A stretch of DNA of 39,797 nucleotides. It comes from Coriobacteriia bacterium. Its GTDB lineage: Bacteria > Actinomycetota > Coriobacteriia > Anaerosomatales > PALSA-660. A program made the translations under genes and the position numbers. Shown here piece by piece: positions 8,006-16,459 of the stretch. Numbering within the stretch: position 1 is the first letter of the stretch; each line of letters opens with the position of its first letter. The notes beneath the pieces are model-generated. The model made no database searches. It was not told the DNA's origin and worked only from the letters and a program-made list of their open reading frames with translations. The stretch lies in the NCBI GenBank assembly GCA_025361335.1, contig JANYAK010000054.1, positions 1 through 39,797 of the forward strand, read 5' to 3'.

Positions 8006-9811
8006 ATGCAGCAGGGCACGATAGTCAAAGTAGCCGGCCCGCTGGTCGTGGCCGAGGGCCTCGGCGAGGCACGGATGTACGACCTCGTCCGCGTCGGCAG
8101 CCAGGGCCTCATGGGCGAGATCATCGAGATGCGCGGGGACCGCGCGTCCATCCAAGTCTACGAGGAGACCGAGGGCCTCGGCCCCGGGGACCCGGTGGAG
8201 GGCACCGGCGCGCCGCTGTCGGTCGAGCTCGGCCCAGGCATGCTCGAGGCCGTCTACGACGGCGTCCAGCGCCCACTGGACGTGCTCGAGGCCACATCCG
8301 GCAGCTTCCTCAAACGCGGCATCTCGGCGCCGGGGCTGTCCCGCGACAAGCGCTGGGACTTCGTCCCGGTCCTCGCGCCCGGTGCCTCGGTGCAGGGCGG
8401 CGCGGTGGTCGGGACGGTGCAGGAGAACAAGGTGATCGAGCATCGGATCATGGTGCCGCCGGGAGTCTCCGGCACGCTCGAGGCCATCGCCGCGGGCACG
8501 TACACCGTGACCGATGAGATCGGCCGCGTGAGCACCGGGGACGGCGCCAAGGTGCCCCTTCGCCTGATGCAGACGTGGCCGGTCCGCATCCCCCGGCCGT
8601 ACGTGCGCAAGGTCTCCGTGACCGAGCCGCTCGTCACCGGGACCCGCGTCATCGACACGTTCTTCCCGCTCACCAAAGGCGGCGTCGCCTGCATCCCCGG
8701 CCCGTTCGGCGCGGGTAAGACGGTCACGCAGCATCAGGTCGCGAAATGGTCCAACGCCGAGGTCGTCGTGTTCATCGGCTGCGGCGAGCGCGGCAACGAG
8801 ATGACCGACGTGCTCATGGAGTTCCCCGAGCTCACGGACCCGTACTCGGGCGAGCCGCTCATGAAGCGCACCGTGCTCGTGGCGAACACGTCGAACATGC
8901 CGGTCGCGGCTCGCGAGGCGTCCGTCTACACCGGCATGACCATGGCGGAGTACTTCCGCGACATGGGCTACAGCGTCGTGCTCCAGGCGGACTCGACCAG
9001 CCGCTGGGCCGAGGCGATGCGCGAGATCTCGGGCCGCCTCGAGGAGATGCCCGGCGAGGAGGGCTTCCCCGCCTACCTGGGCACCAAGCTGGCGGCGTTC
9101 TACGAGCGCGCCGGCCGGGTCACCACGCTCGGCGGCGCCGACGGATCCGTTACGGCCGTGGGCTCCGTGTCGCCTCCCGGGGGCGACCTCTCCGAGCCGG
9201 TGGTGCAGAACACCCTGCGCGTCGTGAAGGTCTTCTGGGCGCTTCAGGACCGTCTCGCGTACGAGCGCCACTTCCCGGCCATCGACTGGCTGACCAGCTA
9301 CTCCCTCTACCTCGACAAGGTCGAGCCCTTCTGGCGGGAGAACGTCTCGGCCGAGTTCCGAGGGCGCCGCGACGAATGCATGCGGATGCTGCAGCGCGAG
9401 AACGACCTCGCCGAGATCGTCAGGCTGGTCGGCCTCGAGGCGCTGTCCGGCGAGGAGCAGATCCTCATGGAGACGGCCAAGTCGATCCGCGAGGACTTCC
9501 TCCAGCAGAACGCCTTCCGTGACGACGACCAGTTCACCAGCCTGAAGAAGCAAGACGAGCTGTTGCGGATCATCCTGCTGTTCCACACGCGGGCTATCGC
9601 CGCGCACGCCAGCGGCGGCGCGCTCAGAGAGATCTTCGCCGCGCCGGTGCGCGAGCGGATCGCTCGCGCGAAGTACGTCACGGAGGACGAGGCTCAGGCG
9701 GTCCTGGACTCGATCGCGGCGGACATCGAGACTCAACTTGTCGCCGAAGGCGGGCCTATCGCGGCGGCAACCTCGGAGCGCCGCGCGGTAGCCGAAGGGA
9801 GGCCCTCGTGA
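8006..9811 (+). CDS. ntpA: V/A-type ATPase catalytic subunit A
   Basis: This 601-residue protein is the catalytic nucleotide-binding subunit. The P-loop G-P-F-G-A-G-K-T spans residues 232-239, followed by [16 protein letters not shown] carries the catalytic Glu, and [13 protein letters not shown] is the Walker B region. The non-homologous insert characteristic of A subunits (about residues 110-200, with W-D-F-V-P and P-P-G-V-S-G-T-L) is present. Length is normal. Coupled to H+ or Na+ movement, it interconverts ATP and ADP plus phosphate in the cytoplasmic head. The ATG directly follows the F stop, and its own stop overlaps the GTG of subunit B. Confidence 0.97.
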   Translation: MQQGTIVKVAGPLVVAEGLGEARMYDLVRVGSQGLMGEIIEMRGDRASIQVYEETEGLGPGDPVEGTGAPLSVELGPGMLEAVYDGVQRPLDVLEATSGSFLKRGISAPGLSRDKRWDFVPVLAPGASVQGGAVVGTVQENKVIEHRIMVPPGVSGTLEAIAAGTYTVTDEIGRVSTGDGAKVPLRLMQTWPVRIPRPYVRKVSVTEPLVTGTRVIDTFFPLTKGGVACIPGPFGAGKTVTQHQVAKWSNAEVVVFIGCGERGNEMTDVLMEFPELTDPYSGEPLMKRTVLVANTSNMPVAAREASVYTGMTMAEYFRDMGYSVVLQADSTSRWAEAMREISGRLEEMPGEEGFPAYLGTKLAAFYERAGRVTTLGGADGSVTAVGSVSPPGGDLSEPVVQNTLRVVKVFWALQDRLAYERHFPAIDWLTSYSLYLDKVEPFWRENVSAEFRGRRDECMRMLQRENDLAEIVRLVGLEALSGEEQILMETAKSIREDFLQQNAFRDDDQFTSLKKQDELLRIILLFHTRAIAAHASGGALREIFAAPVRERIARAKYVTEDEAQAVLDSIAADIETQLVAEGGPIAAATSERRAVAEGRPS

Positions 9812-11244
9812 TCCGCACCTACACGACCACGCGCGACATCGTGGGCCCGCTCCTTCTCGTCGAGAAGGTCGCCGACGTGAAGTACAACGAGCTCGTCGAG
9901 CTCGAGTATCCCGACGGCACGCGTACCTTGGGCAACGTCCTCGAGATCGACCGGGACGTCGCGCTCGTCCAGGCGTTCGGCGGCACTCGCGGCTCCAACC
10001 CGTATGAGACCAAGGTGCGCTTCCTCGGCCGGAGCCTCGAGCTTGGCGTCAGCCGCGACATGCTGGGCCGGGTGTTCGATGGCCTCGGCCGCCCCCGCGA
10101 CGGCGGGCCCGAGATCATCCCGGACAAGCGCATGTCCATCTACGGCGAGCCGATCAACCCCACCGCGCGCGACTTTCCCGACGACTTCATCCAGACGGGC
10201 GTGTCGGCCATCGACGGGCTCAACCCCCTCGTCCGCGGTCAGAAGTTGCCGATCTTCTCCGGCTCGGGGCTGCCGCACAACCAGCTCGCCGCTCAGATCG
10301 CGCGGCAGTCGGCGGTTCTCAACCGCAGCGACGACCCCGGGAAGGTCGGGGCGAAGATGGAGGGCGAGTTCGCCGTCGTCTTCGCCGCCATGGGCATCAC
10401 GTTCGAGGACGCCGACTTCTTCGAGGGTGAGTTCCGCTCGACCGCCGCGATCGAGCGCGCGGTCCTGTTCCTCAACCTGGCCGACGACCCGGCCGTCGAG
10501 CGCATCGCGACACCACGCATGGCGCTCACCGCGGCGGAGTACCTCGCGTATGAGTGCGACATGCATGTGCTCGTCATCCTCACGGACATGACCTACTACT
10601 GCGAGGCGCTGCGCGAGGTGTCCGCCGCTCGCAAGGAGGTGCCGGGGCGTCGCGGCTACCCGGGCTATCTCTACACGGACCTGGCGACCATCTACGAGCG
10701 CGCCGGCCGCATCAAGGGGCGCAAGGGTTCCATCACGCAGGTGCCGATCCTATCCATGCCGGACGACGACAAGACGCACCCGATCCCCGACCTCACCGGC
10801 TACATCACCGAGGGCCAGATCATCCTGGACCGGCCGCTCCATCGCCGCGGCATCTACCCGCCGGTGGCCGTCCTGCCGTCGCTGTCGCGGCTCAAGCAGA
10901 AGGGCATCGGACCAGGTAAGACGCGCGAGGACCACGCCGACCTCAGCAACCAGCTGTTCGGCGCATACGCGCGGGGCATCCAGGCCAAGGAGCTCGCGGT
11001 CATCCTCGGTGAGGCGGCACTGTCCGACTCCGACAGGGCATTCGTGGCCTTCGCCGACGCGTTCGAGGAGCGCTTCATCGCCCAGGGTGAGCACGAGGAG
11101 CGCTCCGTGGAGGAGACTCTCGCGATCGGGTGGGAGCTTGTGGCGCTGTTGCCGCGCACCGAGCTCAAGCGCATCAAGGACGAGTTCGTCGAGAAATACC
11201 TGCCGGTCCCCGAGGCCGTCGGGCCCGGCGGGGCGGAGGGCTAG
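9808..11244 (+). CDS. ntpB: V/A-type ATPase regulatory subunit B
   Basis: This 478-residue protein is the non-catalytic nucleotide-site subunit alternating with A in the A3B3 head. It has the B-type sequence without a canonical P-loop: [19 protein letters not shown] replaces it near residues 145-165. [15 protein letters not shown] occurs near residue 255, and [14 protein letters not shown] near residue 350 carries the Arg finger region. It starts with GTG at 9808, overlapping the A stop by four bases. Family length is normal, and the last residues are Gly-rich. Confidence 0.97.
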   Translation: MIRTYTTTRDIVGPLLLVEKVADVKYNELVELEYPDGTRTLGNVLEIDRDVALVQAFGGTRGSNPYETKVRFLGRSLELGVSRDMLGRVFDGLGRPRDGGPEIIPDKRMSIYGEPINPTARDFPDDFIQTGVSAIDGLNPLVRGQKLPIFSGSGLPHNQLAAQIARQSAVLNRSDDPGKVGAKMEGEFAVVFAAMGITFEDADFFEGEFRSTAAIERAVLFLNLADDPAVERIATPRMALTAAEYLAYECDMHVLVILTDMTYYCEALREVSAARKEVPGRRGYPGYLYTDLATIYERAGRIKGRKGSITQVPILSMPDDDKTHPIPDLTGYITEGQIILDRPLHRRGIYPPVAVLPSLSRLKQKGIGPGKTREDHADLSNQLFGAYARGIQAKELAVILGEAALSDSDRAFVAFADAFEERFIAQGEHEERSVEETLAIGWELVALLPRTELKRIKDEFVEKYLPVPEAVGPGGAEG

Positions 11245-11250
11245 CGAGGC

Positions 11251-11445
11251 ATGCAGACGGCGCTCTACATCGCGCTCGGCCTGCTGGTCGCCGTAGCGGT
11301 CGGCATGCAGGTGTGGATGTTGCGCGCGGGCGCGAACATCCTGCCTCCGTCCCAGCGCGGCCTCGGGGCATTCCTCCGCGTGCTCAACATCGTGCTGGTT
11401 GTGGGCGCGATCGCCATCGTCGCCTTCGTCCTGTGGGGGCGGTGA
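11251..11445 (+). CDS. Small two-helix membrane protein inside the V-ATPase operon
   Basis: This 64-residue protein has two transmembrane helices (about 4-24 and 42-62). A short loop, R-A-G-A-N-I-L-P-P-S-Q-R-G-L-G, lies between them, and the protein ends in W-G-R. I do not recognise a family. It sits six bases after the B stop, and its TGA overlaps the start of the D gene, so it is clearly part of the operon and translationally coupled. No equivalent is part of the standard H-I-K-E-C-F-A-B-D set that I know. It could be an assembly factor, a ring-associated small subunit, or an unrelated rider. Codon use looks like the neighbours, so it is probably a real gene. Confidence 0.75.
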   Translation: MQTALYIALGLLVAVAVGMQVWMLRAGANILPPSQRGLGAFLRVLNIVLVVGAIAIVAFVLWGR

Positions 11446-12080
11446 GGCTTGTGCCGGCGATCCGCGTGAACCCGAACCGCATGGAGCTGCTCCGCCTTCG
11501 CACGCGCGGGGACGTCGCGCGGCGGGGTCACAAGCTGCTCAAGGACAAGCTCGACGAGCTGATGAAGGAGTTCCTCGCTCGCATCGGGGCAAACCGGCGC
11601 CTGCGCACGGAGGTCGAGCGCGATCTGGGGATCGCTTCCGGCCTGCTGACCGTCGCTCGCGCCGAGGCGGGCAGCGCCACCCTGGCGCAAGCGCTGATGG
11701 CCGGCGAGCCCGCCGACCTGCTCATCACGGGTGAGAAGCACGTGATGAGCGTGGTGGTCCCCGTGTTCGAGGTGGCCGAACTGCCCGAGAGGGGCGGCTA
11801 CTCGTTCGCGACCACGCCGGCCGTGCTCGATGGAGCTTTGGAGCGTCTGGCCGACGTGGCGCCGAAGATGATCGAGCTCGCCGAGCGAGAGAAGGCGATC
11901 GAGCTGCTGGCCGCCGAGATCGAGCGGACGCGCCGCCGTGTCAACGCGTTGGAATACGTGCTCATCCCGCAGATCGTCGAGACGGTCCGCGACATCCAGA
12001 TGAAGATGGACGAGGCCGAGCGCGGCAACCTGACCAGGCTCATGAAGGTCAAGGAGATCATCGCCGCCAAGGAAGGCTAG
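11442..12080 (+). CDS. ntpD: V/A-type ATPase central shaft subunit D
   Basis: This protein of about 212 residues begins with the diagnostic V-N-P-N-R-M-E-L-L-R-L-R and A-R-R-G-H-K-L-L-K-D-K-L-D-E-L, and ends with a second long helix containing R-R-V-N-A-L-E-Y-V-L-I-P. These two helices form the antiparallel coiled-coil rotor that turns inside the A3B3 head. The start is ambiguous: GTG at 11442 overlaps the upstream stop in the same way as other genes in this operon, while GTG at 11451 is nine bases downstream and gives a slightly shorter N terminus. It is the last gene of the operon and converges on the pilus-ATPase fusion gene 17 bases away. Confidence 0.94.
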   Translation: MRLVPAIRVNPNRMELLRLRTRGDVARRGHKLLKDKLDELMKEFLARIGANRRLRTEVERDLGIASGLLTVARAEAGSATLAQALMAGEPADLLITGEKHVMSVVVPVFEVAELPERGGYSFATTPAVLDGALERLADVAPKMIELAEREKAIELLAAEIERTRRRVNALEYVLIPQIVETVRDIQMKMDEAERGNLTRLMKVKEIIAAKEG

Positions 12081-12097
12081 AAGCCCTCCCCCGGACC

Positions 12098-14752
12098 CTA
12101 CGACGCGGCGGCGGGCACCCTGTCCAGCACGCGCGCCACTCGCGCGAGCAGCACGTCGCGCCGCACAGGCTTGTGGATGAAGTCGACGGCTCCCATCGAC
12201 AGCCCACGCGCCTCGTCCTCGGGGACGGCGCTTCCCGTCAGCAGGATCAGTGGCACGCCCAGTCCTTGCGCCTGCACGACCTGCAGCAGCGAGAAGCCGT
12301 CGAGCATCGGCATGGCGATGTCGGCGACGATGAGGTCGAATCTTCGCGAGCCGATCGCGAACAGGGCCTCCGCACCATCCGACGCGAGCGAGACGTCGTA
12401 GCCGGCGCCCGCCAATGCGCGCTGGGCCAGTGCGTGAGCGTCCGGGTCGTCGTCGACAAGGAGTATGGCGGCGCGGACTTCGGAGGCGCGGGCTCCGGAG
12501 TCGGGAGCCATGCCTGCGCGCTCGCCCTGTGCAGGGGGTCGAGCAACGAGGCCGGTCGGCTCAACTGGAACGGCTTCGGGCGGCGGGGTCAAGGGCGCGG
12601 CCTCGGCGGCCGACCCCTCGGCGAGGCTCGTCAGCTCCTCGGCCAGCACGCGGTCGTAGACGTCGCGCAGCGCGAAGGTGTGATCGCGCACCCTGGCGAT
12701 CGCGCGGTCCGCCAGCAGCTCGGCCCCGCGCGCGCGCAGTGACTCGCGCATCGCCGCGATCGGCCGCCCGCGTCGGAGCATGTCCTGGACGGGGGGATCG
12801 AACTCGAAGACCTCGGCCACCGCCTCCCGGCCACGATATCCGGTGCCGTCGCACTCGGCGCAGCCGACCGCGTCGGCGACCGTGGCGGGGACGTCGTCGG
12901 TGAACGGAGCGAGCAGCGCGCGCTCGGCCTCCGTGATCGGCCGCACGCTGCGGCAGACCGGGCACAGGCGCTTCACGAGGCGCTGGGCCACGATCGCCAG
13001 CACGGCATCCGCCATGTCCTCGCGCGCCACGCCCAGGCGTTCGAGGCGGAAGATCGCGGTGGTCGCATTGGTGGTGTGCAGCGAGCTGATCGTGAGGTGC
13101 CCCGTGCTCGCGAAGTCGACGGCCATCTTGGCCGAGTAGGCGTCGCGGATCTCGCCCAGGAACAACACGTCGGGGTCCTGCCGCACGACCGACTTGAGGA
13201 GCGACTCGAACGTGACGCCCGCGCGTTCGTTGACCTGCTGCTGGTTGGCGAGCGGGATCCGGTACTCGACCGGGTCCTCGATCGACAGGATGGAGCGCTG
13301 CCGGCCGTCGACCTGGGCCAACAGGCTGTAGATGGTGGTCGTCTTGCCCGAGCCGGTCGAGCCCACGAAGAGGATGAGCCCCTGCGAGCGCTTGGAGAGG
13401 TCCTGGAGCCGGTCGGCCTGCTGCGGCGTCATGCCGAGTTCCGTCAACCGCCTGGGAGAGGTGGTGACCTCGAGCAGCCGGACGATGAGGCTCTCGCCGC
13501 TGGGTGTGGAAGTGGTGGCGAGCCGCAGCTTGAACCGTCGGTCTCCCACGGCCGCCTCGAAGCTGCCATCCTGGGGCCTGCGCCTCTCGGCGATGTCGAG
13601 CTCGGCGAGCGCCTTGAGCCTTGAGATGAGCATCGAGGCGGTCGCCCGGTCCAGCGTCGAGAACTCCCGCAGGTCGCCGTCGATACGGAACCTCACGACG
13701 GTGGTGTTGGCTTTCGGCTCGATGTGGATGTCGCTGGCGCGTTGGGCGACCGCGGCGGCCAGCATGTCGTTGGCCACCGAGGCTACCGGCCCGTCCGTGG
13801 CGAGGACCTGCGGGTCGAGGGCTCGAGCGGAGGCGTGACCGGCCTCGGCCTCCGGTCCCACGTGGTACACGTCCTCCTTCTGACGCGGCGCGTTCGGGAC
13901 GACGGCCGCGGCGCCTGTGAGCAGTGACAGGATGACATCCGGCCCCGCGACGAGCAGATGGAACGGCGCGCCTGGATCCCAGAACGTCTTGACCGTCTCG
14001 ACGAGGTCCCAGTTGAAGGGATCGCTCAGCACCAGAGCCGGTCCGGCCGGAGTGTGGATCGGCACGACCAGGTTCTTGCGGCAGAACGCCGAGGGGAGCG
14101 CGGCGAGGTCTATCTGGTCGTGCGAGATCGCGTCGATGCGCTTCAAGTGCAGGAACTCCGCCATGAGCGAGGCGATGTCGGATTGCCCGAGCCCCAGGGT
14201 CGGGGCGTGCGAGTAGAGCTCGGAGGAGCCCAGGGACTCCAGTTGAGCCTCCCGCGTCCTCTCCGGGCCCACGACCTCGGCGACGCGTGTGCGGAACGCC
14301 GTGTAGTCGGCGGGTGCGACCCGACCCGCCCAGTGGTCCTCGGCTTGTGACAGCCCGCGGAACCGGGCTGACGTCTCGAGGTGACGTTGAACCGTCGCGA
14401 CCAGCTCGGCTGGCTGGAACGGCTTGGTCAGGTGATCGACCGCGCCCAGAGCGAACGCGCGGGCGCGGTCCTGCGCCCCGTCCAGCGCGGTCAGGAACAC
14501 GACCGGGATCCTGCACAGGTCCGGGTCGCTCTGCATCTCCTCGGCCACGGCGAAGCCGGACATGCCGGGCATCACGGCGTCCAGAAGGATGAGGTCGGGG
14601 CGCTGCAGCCGGGCGGCCTCGAGCCCGGCGCGGCCGTCGGGAGCGGACACGACGTCGAACCGCTGGCCTCGCAGGGTGTGCGCCACGAGGGCTTGGATGT
14701 CCGGGTCGTCGTCGACGCTGAGGATCCGCGCCGTGGCGTTGCCGTCAGTCAT
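12098..14752 (-). CDS. REC - GspE/PilB-type secretion/pilus ATPase - REC fusion
   Basis: This 884-residue cytoplasmic protein has a REC domain at each end of a type II secretion/type IV pilus motor ATPase. REC1 is about 8-125 (D58, K110). A region about 185-280 resembles the T2SE N-terminal (MshEN-like) domain, with L-P-S-A-F-C-R-K-N-L-V-V-P. The ATPase spans about 320-705: Walker A G-S-T-G-S-G-K-T (464-471), Asp box I-E-D-P-V-E-Y, Walker B-like F-L-G-E-I-R-D (531-537), His box G-H-L-T-I-S-S-L-H-T, and zinc tetracysteine C-P-V-C (597-600) with C-A-E-C (631-634). REC2 is about 762-880 (D811, K861). All catalytic motifs look intact. It is the last gene of a four-gene phosphorelay operon and starts inside the Hpt stop. 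Its job is likely powering a pilus or secretion machine under phosphorylation control; no pilin or inner-membrane platform gene is nearby. Confidence 0.93.
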   Translation of the reverse strand: MTDGNATARILSVDDDPDIQALVAHTLRGQRFDVVSAPDGRAGLEAARLQRPDLILLDAVMPGMSGFAVAEEMQSDPDLCRIPVVFLTALDGAQDRARAFALGAVDHLTKPFQPAELVATVQRHLETSARFRGLSQAEDHWAGRVAPADYTAFRTRVAEVVGPERTREAQLESLGSSELYSHAPTLGLGQSDIASLMAEFLHLKRIDAISHDQIDLAALPSAFCRKNLVVPIHTPAGPALVLSDPFNWDLVETVKTFWDPGAPFHLLVAGPDVILSLLTGAAAVVPNAPRQKEDVYHVGPEAEAGHASARALDPQVLATDGPVASVANDMLAAAVAQRASDIHIEPKANTTVVRFRIDGDLREFSTLDRATASMLISRLKALAELDIAERRRPQDGSFEAAVGDRRFKLRLATTSTPSGESLIVRLLEVTTSPRRLTELGMTPQQADRLQDLSKRSQGLILFVGSTGSGKTTTIYSLLAQVDGRQRSILSIEDPVEYRIPLANQQQVNERAGVTFESLLKSVVRQDPDVLFLGEIRDAYSAKMAVDFASTGHLTISSLHTTNATTAIFRLERLGVAREDMADAVLAIVAQRLVKRLCPVCRSVRPITEAERALLAPFTDDVPATVADAVGCAECDGTGYRGREAVAEVFEFDPPVQDMLRRGRPIAAMRESLRARGAELLADRAIARVRDHTFALRDVYDRVLAEELTSLAEGSAAEAAPLTPPPEAVPVEPTGLVARPPAQGERAGMAPDSGARASEVRAAILLVDDDPDAHALAQRALAGAGYDVSLASDGAEALFAIGSRRFDLIVADIAMPMLDGFSLLQVVQAQGLGVPLILLTGSAVPEDEARGLSMGAVDFIHKPVRRDVLLARVARVLDRVPAAAS

Positions 14753-15065
14753 AGTGCACCTCGACGTTTCGCAGGTAGTCCTCGAGATCCTCGATGGCGA
14801 GTCGCGCGGAACCGGTGTCGGCGCCTCGACCGGCGTCTTCCAGCCTTCGTCCGATCTCGGTGATGCCGTCGAAGCCGTATCCGCCTCCGGACCCCTTCAT
14901 GCTGTGCCCCAGACTCTGCACCGTGGCGACGTCGCCCAGCAGCAGCGCGTCGCGAAGCGCGGCCACGTCGCCCGTCCGGCGCACCAGATACGCGGGAACC
15001 AAGTCCGCCAGATCCTGCTCGGGGCGCACGGTGATGAGCGCTTCATACGATCCGGTTCCGGCCAT
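14745..15065 (-). CDS. Stand-alone Hpt phosphotransfer protein
   Basis: This 106-residue protein has the Hpt core S-L-G-H-S-M-K-G-S-G-G-G-Y-G-F, with the phosphorylatable His at residue 54, followed by I-G-R-R-L-E-D-A-G. Hpt proteins pass phosphate between REC domains, here plausibly from the hybrid kinase to the two REC-containing effectors on either side. The ATG at 15065 is preceded by GGAGAG at good spacing. An upstream in-frame ATG at 15122 would add a basic, low-quality N terminus without a ribosome-binding site. Its TGA lies within the first codons of the ATPase-fusion gene (eight-base overlap), implying coupled translation. Confidence 0.88.
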   Translation of the reverse strand: MAGTGSYEALITVRPEQDLADLVPAYLVRRTGDVAALRDALLLGDVATVQSLGHSMKGSGGGYGFDGITEIGRRLEDAGRGADTGSARLAIEDLEDYLRNVEVHYD

Positions 15066-15139
15066 TCTCGCCACTCTCCATCTTCTGCGAGCCATCGCGC
15101 GCGCACGCGGCGCCTGAGACATATCGTCGAACTCGAACA

Positions 15140-16459
15140 CTAGGCGGCGCCGCGGTGCTCCCGTATCCGCCTGTCGCAACTGGCGACCACGCTCAGCAGG
15201 GCATCGCGACGGACGGGCTTGTGGACGAAGCCGGCGGCGCCGAGCCTGTGGGCCGCCGCCTCGTCCTCGCTTGTGGTGCTCCCGGTGACGAACACCACGG
15301 GCACGCGCAGGTTCTGCTTGCGCATCACGTCGAGCAGGGCGAAGCCGCCCAGCGTGGGCATCTCCAGGTCGGCCAGGACCAGATCGAAATCCTGGCGGGC
15401 GAGTTGCACCAAGGCGGAGGCTCCCTCCGCGACGACCGTCGTCACGTGGCCCGCGCCCTCGACCAGCCGGGCGGTCGCCGCCTGCGCGTCTGGGTCGTCG
15501 TCGACCACGAGTATCCGCAACGGCGTGCCAGACGGACGCGTGGCGCGTGCGACAGCGGGCGCGGGCGCGGGGCGTGAGACGATGCCGAGCCGACCCGGCG
15601 CCGGCGACGCCGAGACAGCGCCGAGGACCGTCAGGACCGTCCGAGGCGCCGCGACTATCAGGCGCGGGGGTCCGTCGCCCTCGGAGTACTGGGCCAGCAT
15701 CTCCTGCAGCTCGAGATCGAACGGGTTGGCGACGACGAAGGCGGGACCCGTCGCGGTGGTGACCGGTACGACCAGGCTGGAGCGGCAATAGGACGCCGGC
15801 AGGATGCTCAGTTCGACAACCCGGGCGGAGACGCTCTCCACGTGCTCCAGGCCCAGGAACTCCGCGGCGAGCTGAGAGATGTCGCACGCGTCGATGCAGG
15901 CCGACGCCGCCTTCGCGTACATGTCGCCCGGGCCCATGCGGTTGACGGCCGCCTCGACCCGCTCCAGATGGGGCAGCCGCTCGAGCAGGAAGGGCTTGAA
16001 CCTCATGAAGTGGGCTCCGGTCACACGCTCCGATCCATACGCGTGCGAGTCCTCGCTGATGGCCCGGAACTTGGCCGAGACCGCGAGGTTGCGCCGAACG
16101 CACGCCAGCACGCTGGACCGGTCGAACGGCTTGGTGAGGTACTCCGTCGCGCCCAGGGAGAGCGCGCGCGCCTTGTCCTGGGGCTGCCCGAGGGCGGTGA
16201 GGAACACGACCGGTATGTCGGCCGTTCGCAGATCGGTCTGAAGCTCGTCGCACACCCCATAGCCGTTCAATCGCGGCATCATTATGTCCAGCAGGATGAG
16301 CCCCGGGTGCTGCTCGCGAGCGGCACGCAGGCCGCTGGGGCCGTCGGATGCCGACACGACCTCGTAACCGGCGCTCGTCAGCAGAGCCGCGACCAACTCG
16401 CGGATCTCGGGGTCGTCGTCGATGCTGAGCACTCGTGCCGGCGCTTCGATCCCGGTCAT
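15140..16459 (-). CDS. REC - T2SE N-domain-like - REC protein (motor-less paralogue)
   Basis: This 439-residue cytoplasmic protein has REC1 at about 8-125 (D58, K110), a middle domain about 190-280, and REC2 about 314-430 (D364, K414). The middle domain, with L-A-A-E-F-L-G-L-E-H-V-E and L-P-A-S-Y-C-R-S-S-L-V-V-P-V, aligns in order and spacing with the T2SE N-terminal-like part of the 884-residue ATPase fusion. It differs by lacking the whole ATPase and zinc region. D58 and K110 occupy identical positions in both proteins, so they look like duplicates of one chassis. No DNA-binding or enzymatic output domain is visible. It may be a phosphate sink, a competitor, or a partner of the ATPase. Its ATG overlaps the kinase stop (ATGA). 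Confidence 0.87.
   Translation of the reverse strand: MTGIEAPARVLSIDDDPEIRELVAALLTSAGYEVVSASDGPSGLRAAREQHPGLILLDIMMPRLNGYGVCDELQTDLRTADIPVVFLTALGQPQDKARALSLGATEYLTKPFDRSSVLACVRRNLAVSAKFRAISEDSHAYGSERVTGAHFMRFKPFLLERLPHLERVEAAVNRMGPGDMYAKAASACIDACDISQLAAEFLGLEHVESVSARVVELSILPASYCRSSLVVPVTTATGPAFVVANPFDLELQEMLAQYSEGDGPPRLIVAAPRTVLTVLGAVSASPAPGRLGIVSRPAPAPAVARATRPSGTPLRILVVDDDPDAQAATARLVEGAGHVTTVVAEGASALVQLARQDFDLVLADLEMPTLGGFALLDVMRKQNLRVPVVFVTGSTTSEDEAAAHRLGAAGFVHKPVRRDALLSVVASCDRRIREHRGAA

Noticed and set aside
7565-9736. 723-codon minus-strand ORF opposite the C, F and A ATPase subunit genes
   Set aside because: The plus strand carries unmistakable ATPase subunits. The antisense frame is His/Arg/Asp-rich with no domain and is a byproduct of GC-rich codon use.
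14745-16253. 502-codon minus-strand ORF as one long protein
   Set aside because: Only its last 106 codons (Hpt) are genuine. The rest is the out-of-frame shadow of the REC-middle-REC gene.
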